A DNA stretch of 64,000 nt from Geomonas edaphica (GTDB lineage: Bacteria; Desulfobacterota; Desulfuromonadia; Geobacterales; Geobacteraceae): contig NZ_SSYB01000005.1 in the NCBI RefSeq assembly GCF_004917075.1, positions 1-64,000 of the forward strand. The letters are read 5' to 3'. Below the pieces are notes generated by a model. The model worked only from the letters and a program-made list of their open reading frames with translations, did not search any database and was not told the DNA's origin. The first letter of the stretch is position 1. Each line of letters starts with the position of its first letter. Position numbers and translations under genes: made by a program. This document shows, piece after piece, positions 42,143 to 50,418 of the stretch.

Positions 42143-42979
42143 TCAGATGTCGATCTCGCCGCTGAACACCTCGACGGCGGGGCCGGTCATGTAGATGTTG
42201 CCGTCCTCGCTCCACTCCATCTCGAGGTCGCCCCCCAAAAGGTGGTTCAATATCTTCTTCTCGGTGAGCCCGTTCAGGACACACGCCGCGGTCACGGCGC
42301 TCGAGCCGGTGCCGCAGGCGAGTGTTTCGCCGGCGCCGCGCTCCCAGGTCCGCTGGCGAATCTCGGTGCGGGAAACAACCTGCACGAATTCCACGTTGGT
42401 CCGGCGCGGGAAGAGCTCGTGGTTCTCGATGATCGGGCCGTATTTTTCGACCGGGAAGTTGCCGACATCGTCCACGAAGATGACGCAGTGCGGGTTCCCC
42501 ATCGAGGCGCAGGTGATGTTAAAGGTGGAATGCAGCACGTTGAGAGGCGCACTTACCACCTTCTCGTCCGGATTCCCGAGCATCGGGATCTCCTTCCTGG
42601 TCAGACGCGGCGGACCCATGTTGACCCGCACCTTCTCAACCTTGTTACCACCATCGGTGAAGAGCTGGAGGGTGAGGATGCCGGCGCCCGTCTCGGCGGT
42701 GATCTCCTTTTTCGAGACGATGCCGTGGTCGTAGGCGTACTTGGCGACGCAGCGGATGCCGTTGCCGCACATCTCGCTCTCGGAACCGTCGGAATTGAAC
42801 ATGCGCATCCTCACGTCGGCCACCTCGCTCGGCATGATGAGGATGAGGCCATCGGAGCCAATGCCGAAGTTGCGGTTGGAAACCTTGATGGCAGCAGCGG
42901 CGGGATCCTGCACCTTTTCTTTAAAGCAGTCGACGTAGACGTAATCGTTGCCGGCGCCCTGCATCTTCGTGAATTTCAT
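42143..42979 (-). CDS. dapF: Diaminopimelate epimerase
   Basis: The product is 278 aa from ATG42979. Two pseudo-symmetrical halves each supply a catalytic cysteine: [15 protein letters not shown] and [14 protein letters not shown]. The N-terminal [17 protein letters not shown] is canonical. It converts LL- to meso-diaminopimelate for lysine and peptidoglycan. Single gene. Confidence 0.96.
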   Translation of the reverse strand: MKFTKMQGAGNDYVYVDCFKEKVQDPAAAAIKVSNRNFGIGSDGLILIMPSEVADVRMRMFNSDGSESEMCGNGIRCVAKYAYDHGIVSKKEITAETGAGILTLQLFTDGGNKVEKVRVNMGPPRLTRKEIPMLGNPDEKVVSAPLNVLHSTFNITCASMGNPHCVIFVDDVGNFPVEKYGPIIENHELFPRRTNVEFVQVVSRTEIRQRTWERGAGETLACGTGSSAVTAACVLNGLTEKKILNHLLGGDLEMEWSEDGNIYMTGPAVEVFSGEIDI

Positions 42980-43113
42980 AGTGAAAACCCCCAAGGGAAA
43001 ATGTCCTCTCTAAATAGCAAAAAGCGCCCCCGGCAACAAGCGAAAACGGGTGGTGCTTGACCGCCCCGTATACTTTTCAGTAAGATCATGAGAAAAATCG
43101 GGACGGAGGTCTA

Positions 43114-43323
43114 ATGGAAATCAAGAACAAGATTTGGATGAACGGCAGTCTGGAGTGGTACGCCTACATCGACGACGCCGAGGTGTTCCTTGGGAGCAGG
43201 GAGGTTCCGACGCCGCTCGAGGAGGGGGACAAGTGGACCAACGCCTACGGAGACGTGTTCCAGGTCATTGACGGTTTTATCGTCCTGGTGGAAAGGGTTG
43301 AGCCTCCGCAGCGTTACTGGTGA
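43114..43323 (+). CDS. Small hypothetical protein
   Basis: The product is 69 aa with ATG43114 preceded by GGACGGAGG. It is soluble and acidic with several aromatic residues (EWYAYIDDAEVFLG, DKWTNAYGDVFQVID). No family recognised. It lies between dapF and the Rrf2 regulator, upstream of the latter's promoter. Confidence 0.65.
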   Translation: MEIKNKIWMNGSLEWYAYIDDAEVFLGSREVPTPLEEGDKWTNAYGDVFQVIDGFIVLVERVEPPQRYW

Positions 43324-43373
43324 TATGCCGCGTGTCTGAGGGGGTAAATTCAGACATACGATTGTTTATATTG

Positions 43374-43400
43374 TTGACACGAAAAATGTGGTATTGTATC
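43374..43400 (+). promoter_or_regulatory. Candidate promoter of the Rrf2 gene
   Basis: TTGACA at 43374-43379 is a perfect -35 box. The best -10 candidates (TATTGT 43392-43397 or TGTATC 43395-43400) give short spacers of 12-15 nt, so activation or an imperfect box is likely. The AT-rich stretch is a natural site for autoregulation by the Rrf2 protein. Confidence 0.4.
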
Positions 43401-43433
43401 TTCGCTTAACAACCATCAGCGGGAGATACAGCC

Positions 43434-43892
43434 ATGAGACTTTCGACCAAAAGCCGTTACGGCTTGAGGGCTCTTTTCGACATCGCATACAACGCCGGGA
43501 GTCAGCCCGCCCAGATCCAGGACATCTCGCGCCGGCAGGACATATCGCCGCGTTACCTCGAGCAGATCTTCCAGGGGCTCAAGAAACACGGGATCCTGAA
43601 GAGCAAGCGCGGGCCGCAGGGGGGGTACTGCCTCGCCAAGAGCCCGGAAGAGATCACTGTGCGTGCCGTCATCGAGGCGACCGAGGGGGATACCCTGATC
43701 GTGGACTGCTCGGGGCGTAGAAAAGGGGAGTGCGGCTTCGACGGAAGCTGTGTGACCCAGACGGTCTGGGAGGAGTCGAACTCCAGGCTGAACGAGTTCT
43801 TTGAGTCGGTGACGCTGAAGACCCTGTGCGACAGGGGCGAGGCGATCGGCATCAAGCGGGAGCAGGACCACCGCTTCATGTACTTCATCTGA
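43434..43892 (+). CDS. Rrf2-family regulator with putative iron-sulfur cysteines
   Basis: The product is 152 aa. The winged helix is canonical: MRLSTKSRYGLRALFDIAYN, DISPRYLEQIFQGLKKHGIL, KRGPQGGYCLAKSP. C92, C100 and C106 form a C-x7-C-x5-C cluster like that of IscR and related Fe-S sensors, so it probably binds an iron-sulfur cluster. Targets may include cysteine or Fe-S genes. larE lies 95 nt downstream on the same strand and could be cotranscribed. Confidence 0.9.
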   Translation: MRLSTKSRYGLRALFDIAYNAGSQPAQIQDISRRQDISPRYLEQIFQGLKKHGILKSKRGPQGGYCLAKSPEEITVRAVIEATEGDTLIVDCSGRRKGECGFDGSCVTQTVWEESNSRLNEFFESVTLKTLCDRGEAIGIKREQDHRFMYFI

Positions 43893-43987
43893 CGTCGGCT
43901 ACGACAAGCAAGGCGACTGCAGCCGCGGCGCACCAGCTGTGACTGCAACTGGGGTGGCCCCGTCTGACGGTGCTATCAAGAGGAAAG

Positions 43988-44794
43988 ATGGGCACTCCCC
44001 AGGAAAAATACCACAAGCTGCAGGAGATCCTGCACGAAATGGGTTCGGTCCTCGTCGCCTTCTCGGGCGGGGTCGACTCCACCTTTCTGCTCAAGGCGGC
44101 CTGCGACACGCTCGGAACCGGGTGCGTCCTTGCCGTCACCGCAACTTCCCCCACCTATCCGGAATCGGAACTTAACGAGGCGAAGCGTCTGGCCGCCGTG
44201 ATTGGCGCGACGCAGATCCTCGTCGAATCCAACGAACTGGAAATACCGGGATTCAGCCACAACCCGAAGGACCGCTGCTACCACTGCAAGAGCGAGCTCT
44301 TCCGCATCTGCAGCGACAAGGCGCGCGAGAAAGGCTTCTCCTGCGTCGCAGACGGCAGCAACACCGACGACCTGGGGGATTACCGCCCGGGGCGGGTCGC
44401 CGCCTGCGAACTCAAGGTGCGCTCACCGCTACTCGAGGCGGATCTCTCGAAATCTGACATCCGGGAACTCTCCCGTGGGCTCGGCCTTCCCACCTGGGAC
44501 AAGCAGGCCTACGCCTGCCTGGCGAGCCGTTTCCCGTACGGGACCGAGATCACCGGCGAGCGGCTGAACCAGGTCGAGCGCTGCGAGGAATTTCTGAAGG
44601 GAGAGGGCTTCCGCGTGTACCGGGTGCGCTTCCACCTGGAGAGCGCGCGCATCGAGCTCTCTGAGGACGAATTGCCGCGCATGCTCGAGCCGGCGTTGCG
44701 CCGGCGCACGGTTGACTTCTTCAGGCAGGCCGGGTTCACCTACGTCTCACTCGACCTGCAGGGGTACCGCACCGGCAGCATGAACGAGGGGTGA
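43988..44794 (+). CDS. larE: ATP-dependent sacrificial sulfur transferase LarE-like
   Basis: The product is 268 aa from ATG43988 (AGAGGAAAG upstream). The PP-loop SGGVDST (26-32) for ATP is followed by KDRCYHCKSELF with the family cysteine and DYRPGRVAACEL. LarE enzymes insert sulfur into the nickel-pincer cofactor of lactate racemase; relatives with three cysteines use an iron-sulfur cluster instead. No larA, larB or larC is in this window, so the partner enzyme is elsewhere or different. Confidence 0.9.
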   Translation: MGTPQEKYHKLQEILHEMGSVLVAFSGGVDSTFLLKAACDTLGTGCVLAVTATSPTYPESELNEAKRLAAVIGATQILVESNELEIPGFSHNPKDRCYHCKSELFRICSDKAREKGFSCVADGSNTDDLGDYRPGRVAACELKVRSPLLEADLSKSDIRELSRGLGLPTWDKQAYACLASRFPYGTEITGERLNQVERCEEFLKGEGFRVYRVRFHLESARIELSEDELPRMLEPALRRRTVDFFRQAGFTYVSLDLQGYRTGSMNEG

Positions 44795-44795
44795 G

Positions 44796-45218
44796 CTAGG
44801 CGAGCTCTACGGTGATGGTCTTGGGGATGGTGATGGTGAGAACGCCGCTATCGCAGCTCGCATTCAGATGCGTGAGGTCGAAGTCGGCGGGAATGGCGAA
44901 GCTTCTCTGGAAGGGGCCGAAGTAGCGTTCGATGCGGTGGAAGTTCTCCTTGCGGATCTCCTCACCGTGCTTTCTCTCACCCTTGATAGTCAGGGTCTGC
45001 TCTTCGGTCCTGATGTCGATGTCGTCGAGCTCCACATCGGGGAGCTCCACCTTGATGGTGACCGCTGCGTTGCTCTCGTAGACGTCGGCGGGGGGCTGCC
45101 AGACGCCCTCCCTGATCTCTTCACCCACCTCGCGCGTCCAGGCCAGGTCCAGCAGCCGGTTCATCTTGTCCTGCATGCTTCTCAGTTCACTCAGCGGGTT
45201 GTATCTGACGATCGCCAT
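44796..45218 (-). CDS. Small heat-shock protein Hsp20
   Basis: The product is 140 aa from ATG45218 (GGAAAGAG upstream). The N-terminal arm contains RYNPLSELRSMQDKMNRLLD. It is followed by an alpha-crystallin domain (PPADVYESNAAVTIKVELPD ... LTIKGERK ... FGPFQRSFAIP, ending ASCDSGVLTITIPK). ATP-independent holdase chaperone. Convergent with larE, 1 nt apart. Confidence 0.92.
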   Translation of the reverse strand: MAIVRYNPLSELRSMQDKMNRLLDLAWTREVGEEIREGVWQPPADVYESNAAVTIKVELPDVELDDIDIRTEEQTLTIKGERKHGEEIRKENFHRIERYFGPFQRSFAIPADFDLTHLNASCDSGVLTITIPKTITVELA

Positions 45219-45279
45219 CTCTTTCCTCCGGATGATGCGCCGCACGGCGCACAGTGCTAAATCTAAACCGCAAATTTAA

Positions 45280-45312
45280 GGGGAGGGAGCCGTTCTCTCA
45301 AGCCCCCTCCCC
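45280..45312. terminator. Possible hairpin terminator between small genes
   Basis: GGGGAGGG (45280-45287) pairs with CCCTCCCC (45305-45312). On the minus strand the stem is followed by TTAAATTT. It lies downstream of the 57-aa gene at 45330-45503 and upstream of hsp20. Confidence 0.5.
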
Positions 45313-45329
45313 GTAATTTCCTTCTCCTT

Positions 45330-45503
45330 TTAAATCCGCTTTCCCTTGGGTACGGTGTGTTTCAGTTTCTTGGAGCCATCATACAGGTGCTGTTTCACCT
45401 GCTCTCTTTGTGCCTTCAAGTCCTTTTTCTCGTAGTCGACTGCCAGGTTAACTTCCATCTGTTGCGCCAATTGGTCGATGGTCTCTTCGTCGTTTCTTGC
45501 CAT
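45330..45503 (-). CDS. Small highly charged hypothetical protein
   Basis: The product is 57 aa with ATG45503 preceded by GGGGAG. It starts MARNDEETIDQLAQQMEVNL, continues helical and Lys-rich (YEKKDLKAQREQVKQ), and ends VPKGKRI. There are no hydrophobic segments. The clean start, stop and ribosome binding site in an otherwise empty gap make it a likely gene. No family recognised. Confidence 0.6.
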   Translation of the reverse strand: MARNDEETIDQLAQQMEVNLAVDYEKKDLKAQREQVKQHLYDGSKKLKHTVPKGKRI

Positions 45504-45687
45504 GCTGGCTCCCCTTTTGCCTGGTTGGTTGACATCGAAAACCTAACTGCCTGAACTTGTTGCACCCCCTTTTAGTTTTTTGAGAATCATAACAGTTTGA
45601 CCCTTTTTTGCAACAGAACATTTCGCCTTGAAGCACAGGGGTTTATCGGATAATATGGCCCGGAAATGCCAATCATGAGGAGTATTT

Positions 45688-45861
45688 ATGCTGCAGTACA
45701 AGGTCGTCGAGATAGGCCACGTTTCGGAGGACACCATCGAGGAAGCGCTCAACGAATGGACCCGCAAAGGGTGGAAATTCGACGCCATGCAGTTCGCCAT
45801 GCGGGACGCGAGCAAGCGTCCTTCCATGGCCTTCGTCGTCTTCACCAAAGAGGAGAATTAG
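45688..45861 (+). CDS. DUF4177-like small protein
   Basis: The product is 57 aa with ATG45688 preceded by GAGGAG. It begins MLQYKVVEIGHVSEDTIEEA and contains LNEWTRKGWKFDAMQFAM. The YKVVEI ... LNExGxxGWxF pattern is that of DUF4177 proteins, of unknown function. Its stop codon directly abuts the GTG of polA, so the two are coupled. Confidence 0.72.
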   Translation: MLQYKVVEIGHVSEDTIEEALNEWTRKGWKFDAMQFAMRDASKRPSMAFVVFTKEEN

Positions 45862-48540
45862 GTGACCGCTGAAAGAGAGACCCTGTACCTTCTGGACGGT
45901 TCATCCTATATCTACCGCGCCTACTTCGCCATACGCCACCTGAGCTCGCCTAACGGTTTCCCCACCAACGCGCTTTACGGCTTCACGCAGATGCTTCTGA
46001 AGGTAATGAAGGACCGGGCCCCGGCCCACGTGGCGGTGATCTTCGACGCCGGCAAGCACACCTTCAGAAACGAGCTCTTCCCCGCCTACAAGGCGACCCG
46101 AAGCGCCATGCCAGAAGACTTAGCCCAGCAGATTGCTCCGATCAAGCAGATGGTGCGCGCCTTCAACATCCCGGCCCTGGAGCTTCCGGGATGGGAGGCC
46201 GACGACATCATCGGGACCATCGCGAAAAAGGCGGAGAGCGCCGGGCTCGACTGCGTGGTGGTCACCGGTGACAAGGACCTGATGCAGATCGTCACCGATC
46301 ACGTGACCCTTCTGGACACCATGAAGGAGAAGAGCTTCGGCATCCCCGACGTCATCGAGAAGTTCGGCGTGGAGCCGGCGCGGGTGGTGGACGTGCTTGC
46401 GCTCTGGGGGGATACCTCCGACAACATCCCCGGCGTCCCGGGTGTGGGCGAGGTGACCGCGAAGAAGCTCCTGCTGGAGTACGGCACGCTGGACGAGCTC
46501 TTGGCGCGCGCCGGCGAGGTGAAGGGGAAGACCGGCGAGCGGCTCGTCGAGTTCGCGGACCAGGCGCGTCTTTGCCGCACCCTGGCGACCATCGACTGCG
46601 ACGTCCCCATCGAGTACGACATCGACGACTTCGCGGTGACCCCGCCGGACAACCGACGCCTTGCCGCGCTCTTCAGGGAGTACGGCTTCGCGACCCTTTT
46701 AAAGGACCTGACCAGTTCGCCGACGCTCTCCTGCGAGCGCTATTCCGTTGTCCTCACCGAGGCCGACCTGCGCGCGCTGGTGGAGAAGCTCGAAAAGGCC
46801 CCCGCCTTCGCCATCGATCTCGAGACCACGAGCCTCAACCCTTACGAGGCGCGCATCGTCGGTTACGCGGTGAGCTGCCACGGGCACGAGGCGTACTACA
46901 TCCCGGTCGGGCACCGCTACTTGGGCGCGCCCGAACAGCTCTCCGAGGAGCTGGTGCTGCAGCTTCTGGGGCCGCTCCTCGCCGACCCGAACCGCAAGAA
47001 GATCGGCCAGAACCTCAAGTACGACTACCAGGTGCTGAAGCTCTCCGGCACCGAGCTTTCCGGCATCTGGTGCGACACCATGCTCGCCGCCTACCTGGTG
47101 AACCCTTCGCGTAACAGCCAGGGGCTGGACGCACTGGCCCTCGAGTACCTGGACCACCGCATGATCTCCTACTCCGAGGTGGTGGGAAGCGGCAAGTGCG
47201 AGCTGAACTTCTCGGAGGTCGACCTGGACCGGGCCGGCCCCTACTCATGCGAGGATGCCGACGCGACCTTCCTTTTGCACGAGATCCTGCTTCCCAAGGT
47301 GCGCGAGCAGGGTATGGAGAAGCTCCTCTTCGAGGTCGAGATGCCGCTCATGGAGATCCTGGCCGACATGGAGCTGCAAGGGGTGAAGCTCGACGTGGAG
47401 CTTTTGAAGGAGCTCTCGACCGGTTTCGGCCAGCAGCTGATCGAGCTCGAGGCGAAGATCCACGCGCACTGCGGCGGCCCATTCAACATCAACTCCCCGA
47501 AACAGCTGGGCGAGATGCTCTTCGGGCGGATGGGGCTCGCCTCGGGGAAGAAGACCAAGGGGAAGACGGCCTGGTCCACCAACGTGGAGGAGCTGGAGCG
47601 GCTTGCCGAGGAGCATGAGGTGGCGCGGCTTCTGCTGCAGTACCGCAGCATCTCCAAGCTCAAGTCGACCTACACCGATGCGCTGCCGAGGCTCATCGAT
47701 CCAAGGACCGGAAGGGTGCACACCTCCTACAACCAGGCGGTCACCAACACAGGCCGGCTCTCCTCATCGGACCCGAACCTGCAGAACATACCGGTACGCG
47801 GCGAGGAGGGACGCGGCATCCGGCGTGCCTTCATCGCCGAGCCGGGGAGCCTGATCCTTTCCGCGGACTACTCCCAGATCGAGCTCAGGGTGCTTGCGCA
47901 CCTCTCCGGCGACCGGGTGCTCTGCGACGCCTTCGCGGCCGGCGAGGACATCCACCGCCGCACCGCAGCCGAGGTGTTCGGCATGTTCCCGGAACTGGTG
48001 ACCTCCGAGATGAGACGGCAGGCCAAGGTGATCAACTTCGGCGTCATCTACGGCCAGGGGGCCTTCTCTCTCGCCAAAGAGCTGGGGGTGCCCCCCAAGC
48101 AGGCGAAGGCCTTCATCGACAGCTACTTCGAGCGGCACGCGGGGGCGCGGAGCTTTCTCGACAGCTGCATCGCCGAGGCAGAGGCCTGCGGCTTCGTCAC
48201 CACGATCCTGGGCAGGAGGCTGCAGATCCCGGAGATCGCGAGCAAAAACGGCAACGTGCGCGCCTTCGCGCAGCGTAACGCCACCAACTACCCGATCCAG
48301 GGTTCTGCGGCGGACATCATCAAGGCCGCCATGATCCGGGTCTCGCGCCGCATGCAGGAGGAACAGGTGCAAAGCCGCCTGATCATGCAGGTGCACGACG
48401 AACTGGTTTTCGAGGTGCCTGAGCGCGAGCGGGAACAGATGGAGGAGTTGGTGCGCACGGAGATGGAGGGGGCGCTGCCGCTCGCCGTGCCGCTCAAGGT
48501 CGACCTGAACTTCGGCCGGAACTGGAGCGAAGCCCACTAA
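45862..48540 (+). CDS. polA: DNA polymerase I
   Basis: The product is 892 aa from GTG45862. Complete three-domain enzyme: 5'-3' exonuclease (DGSSYIYRAYFAIR, LELPGWEADDIIGT, VTGDKDLMQIV), 3'-5' exonuclease with FAIDLETTSLNP (DxE) and CEDADATF, and polymerase with SADYSQIELRVLAH, RRQAKVINFGVIYGQGAF and LIMQVHDELVFEVP. It performs gap filling and primer removal. Confidence 0.96.
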   Translation: MTAERETLYLLDGSSYIYRAYFAIRHLSSPNGFPTNALYGFTQMLLKVMKDRAPAHVAVIFDAGKHTFRNELFPAYKATRSAMPEDLAQQIAPIKQMVRAFNIPALELPGWEADDIIGTIAKKAESAGLDCVVVTGDKDLMQIVTDHVTLLDTMKEKSFGIPDVIEKFGVEPARVVDVLALWGDTSDNIPGVPGVGEVTAKKLLLEYGTLDELLARAGEVKGKTGERLVEFADQARLCRTLATIDCDVPIEYDIDDFAVTPPDNRRLAALFREYGFATLLKDLTSSPTLSCERYSVVLTEADLRALVEKLEKAPAFAIDLETTSLNPYEARIVGYAVSCHGHEAYYIPVGHRYLGAPEQLSEELVLQLLGPLLADPNRKKIGQNLKYDYQVLKLSGTELSGIWCDTMLAAYLVNPSRNSQGLDALALEYLDHRMISYSEVVGSGKCELNFSEVDLDRAGPYSCEDADATFLLHEILLPKVREQGMEKLLFEVEMPLMEILADMELQGVKLDVELLKELSTGFGQQLIELEAKIHAHCGGPFNINSPKQLGEMLFGRMGLASGKKTKGKTAWSTNVEELERLAEEHEVARLLLQYRSISKLKSTYTDALPRLIDPRTGRVHTSYNQAVTNTGRLSSSDPNLQNIPVRGEEGRGIRRAFIAEPGSLILSADYSQIELRVLAHLSGDRVLCDAFAAGEDIHRRTAAEVFGMFPELVTSEMRRQAKVINFGVIYGQGAFSLAKELGVPPKQAKAFIDSYFERHAGARSFLDSCIAEAEACGFVTTILGRRLQIPEIASKNGNVRAFAQRNATNYPIQGSAADIIKAAMIRVSRRMQEEQVQSRLIMQVHDELVFEVPEREREQMEELVRTEMEGALPLAVPLKVDLNFGRNWSEAH

Positions 48541-48595
48541 GCTTTTGGCGCGCGGCGCCGAAGAGCTTTCTATTGCATATGACAGTGGAGGTAGT

Positions 48596-49582
48596 ATGGC
48601 CCAGGAGCTGGAACAGTACGCAAGGTACTTCCACGAGGGGGAGCGGATCCGGGTGGGGATCCCCATGGAGGGGGGCGGCTGGTTCCCCGAGTGGGGTGTG
48701 GTCGCCACGCTGGACGACGATCTTCTCCTGGTCGACCTGTCGCGCGATCAGCTCCCTGAGGAGGCGCAGCTAAGGACCGGGGAGACCCTGAACGTCGGTA
48801 TCCCCGAGAACGACGGGGGGGTGACCTGCCGCGCCGTTCTAGTGAGCGACGAGACGGCGGAGCACCGCCTGGTGCTGCGCCTGGTGGATGACGTCTACTC
48901 GTTCGAGCCGCGCGAGTACTACCGCCAGGACGTCTACCTGCCGCTCGACTTCCGGCTCCCCTTGAGCCAGATCGAGACGGACGTGAAGCAGCGCTGGTTG
49001 AAACGCCGCCTGGAGATGGAGTTCGCGGCGCAGACCCCGGAGCCGGGCGAGCCCGAGGAACTCGAGGACAGCAGGGAGGAGATCAGGGCGCGGCTGGAAA
49101 AGCGCAAAGACTCCACCCCTGTGGTCGCCAACATGTCCGGCGGAGGGCTGCGCATAAATATCAACCGCAAGATGATTGTGGGGCAGTTCATCGAGCTGAG
49201 TCTCTACCTTCCCGGCGCGCCGAGGCTCATCGAGATCGTGGGTGAGGTGGTGGAGGTGCGCGAGGTGCCGGATACCACCCGTTTCAGTACCGCGGTGAAG
49301 TACCGCTTCATCGACGAGGCGGACCGTGACCGGCTCATCGGCTACATACAGGGGCAGCAACTCAGGCAGCTCGCCCAGAATCCACGGGTGCTTCCCGAAC
49401 CGGAGCCGAGCGTTTCGCCGTGGGTGCGGCGCGTGCAGGTGGCGTTTGCCCTGATCCTGCTCACCGCCTTCATCGGCTGCCAGGTGCGCGCCATCCTGGT
49501 GGCTAAGGAGCGCGGCGAGAAGTGGGAGGTACAGCGCATCTTCGACGAGGGGTTCATCGACTTCCTCAAGAGGCAGAGGTGA
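48596..49582 (+). CDS. PilZ-domain protein with C-terminal membrane helix
   Basis: The product is 328 aa from ATG48596 (GGAGG upstream). The N-terminal beta domain (about 1-105) resembles a YcgR-N-type module. The PilZ domain is split by a charged insert (about 140-175): basic RxxYYRQDVYLPL, then NMSGGGLRI (N-x-S-x-x-G). A transmembrane helix sits near residues 283-300 (VAFALILLTAFIGCQV). It probably binds c-di-GMP at the membrane. Its 3' end overlaps the convergent HDOD gene by 17 nt. Confidence 0.85.
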   Translation: MAQELEQYARYFHEGERIRVGIPMEGGGWFPEWGVVATLDDDLLLVDLSRDQLPEEAQLRTGETLNVGIPENDGGVTCRAVLVSDETAEHRLVLRLVDDVYSFEPREYYRQDVYLPLDFRLPLSQIETDVKQRWLKRRLEMEFAAQTPEPGEPEELEDSREEIRARLEKRKDSTPVVANMSGGGLRININRKMIVGQFIELSLYLPGAPRLIEIVGEVVEVREVPDTTRFSTAVKYRFIDEADRDRLIGYIQGQQLRQLAQNPRVLPEPEPSVSPWVRRVQVAFALILLTAFIGCQVRAILVAKERGEKWEVQRIFDEGFIDFLKRQR

Positions 49583-50417
49583 CCATCTCCATGGCATCCT
49601 CTATCATGATTTCCAGCTCGGCGAGCATGATCTCCTTGATTCCCAGCCCCTGAGCCTCGCTTGTCGCGGCGAGCATCAGGTTCGGCTCCGGCGTCCCCCC
49701 CAGTCCAAGTTTTCTGCAGGCGTGGTCCACCAGGCGCACGAGGCTTAAAAGCACGTTCCCCGTCTCCTCCAGATCCTTGTGGTGGTCCCGCACGATGTTG
49801 CAGTAAACCTCGGGCAGGTTCCACTTCTGCATCAGCTGGTAACCCGATTCGGTGTGCATGGCCGCGATGATCTCGTTGGTGAGTTCCCGCGACACTCCCC
49901 TCTGCTCTCCGTCGGTCAGCGCGATCCCCTCTAGCACTTTCAGTATCAGCAGGCTCCCGATGTCGTGGAGCAGGCCCGCGATGAAACCTTCCTGGGCGAG
50001 GTTCCGATAGCCGTTTTTTTCACACAGCCAGCGCGTGCCGATGGCGCAGCCGATGGCGTGTTTCCAGAGCACCTGGGCGTGTGACTTGAGCTCGGGGTGG
50101 GTCAGGCTGTTGTAACTGTGCTGCTGCGAGGCGAGCATGGCAACGCTCGCCACCTCGCGCGTTCCGAGCCGCACCACGGCGTCGGTAATCGTGGTGACCT
50201 TGGCGAGCCCGCTGAAAAAGGCTGAGTTCGCGAGCCTCAGCACCTGGCTCGTCAACGCCTGATCCTTGATGATCAGCGCCACCACCTGGTCGATGCTGAA
50301 ATCCTTGCCGGAGAGGATCCCCTGCAGCTTGACCGCGATCGGGTGGAACACGGGGAGGTTGAGCGTCTCACTTTCGAGCTGTTCCTTTACTACCTCAACG
50401 AAAGGCTTCTCGTGCAT
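49566..50417 (-). CDS. HDOD-domain signalling protein
   Basis: The product is 283 aa, a single HDOD domain: VFHPIAVKLQGILS, IIKDQALTSQVLRLANSAFF, ITDAVVRLGTREVASVAML and GFIAGLLHDIGSLLILK. HDOD proteins are HD-related but usually lack phosphodiesterase metal ligands and act in regulation. Its ATG lies 1 nt after the gspE-like stop, so the two are coupled. Confidence 0.9.
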   Translation of the reverse strand: MHEKPFVEVVKEQLESETLNLPVFHPIAVKLQGILSGKDFSIDQVVALIIKDQALTSQVLRLANSAFFSGLAKVTTITDAVVRLGTREVASVAMLASQQHSYNSLTHPELKSHAQVLWKHAIGCAIGTRWLCEKNGYRNLAQEGFIAGLLHDIGSLLILKVLEGIALTDGEQRGVSRELTNEIIAAMHTESGYQLMQKWNLPEVYCNIVRDHHKDLEETGNVLLSLVRLVDHACRKLGLGGTPEPNLMLAATSEAQGLGIKEIMLAELEIMIEDAMEMVTSAS

Positions 50418-50418
50418 G

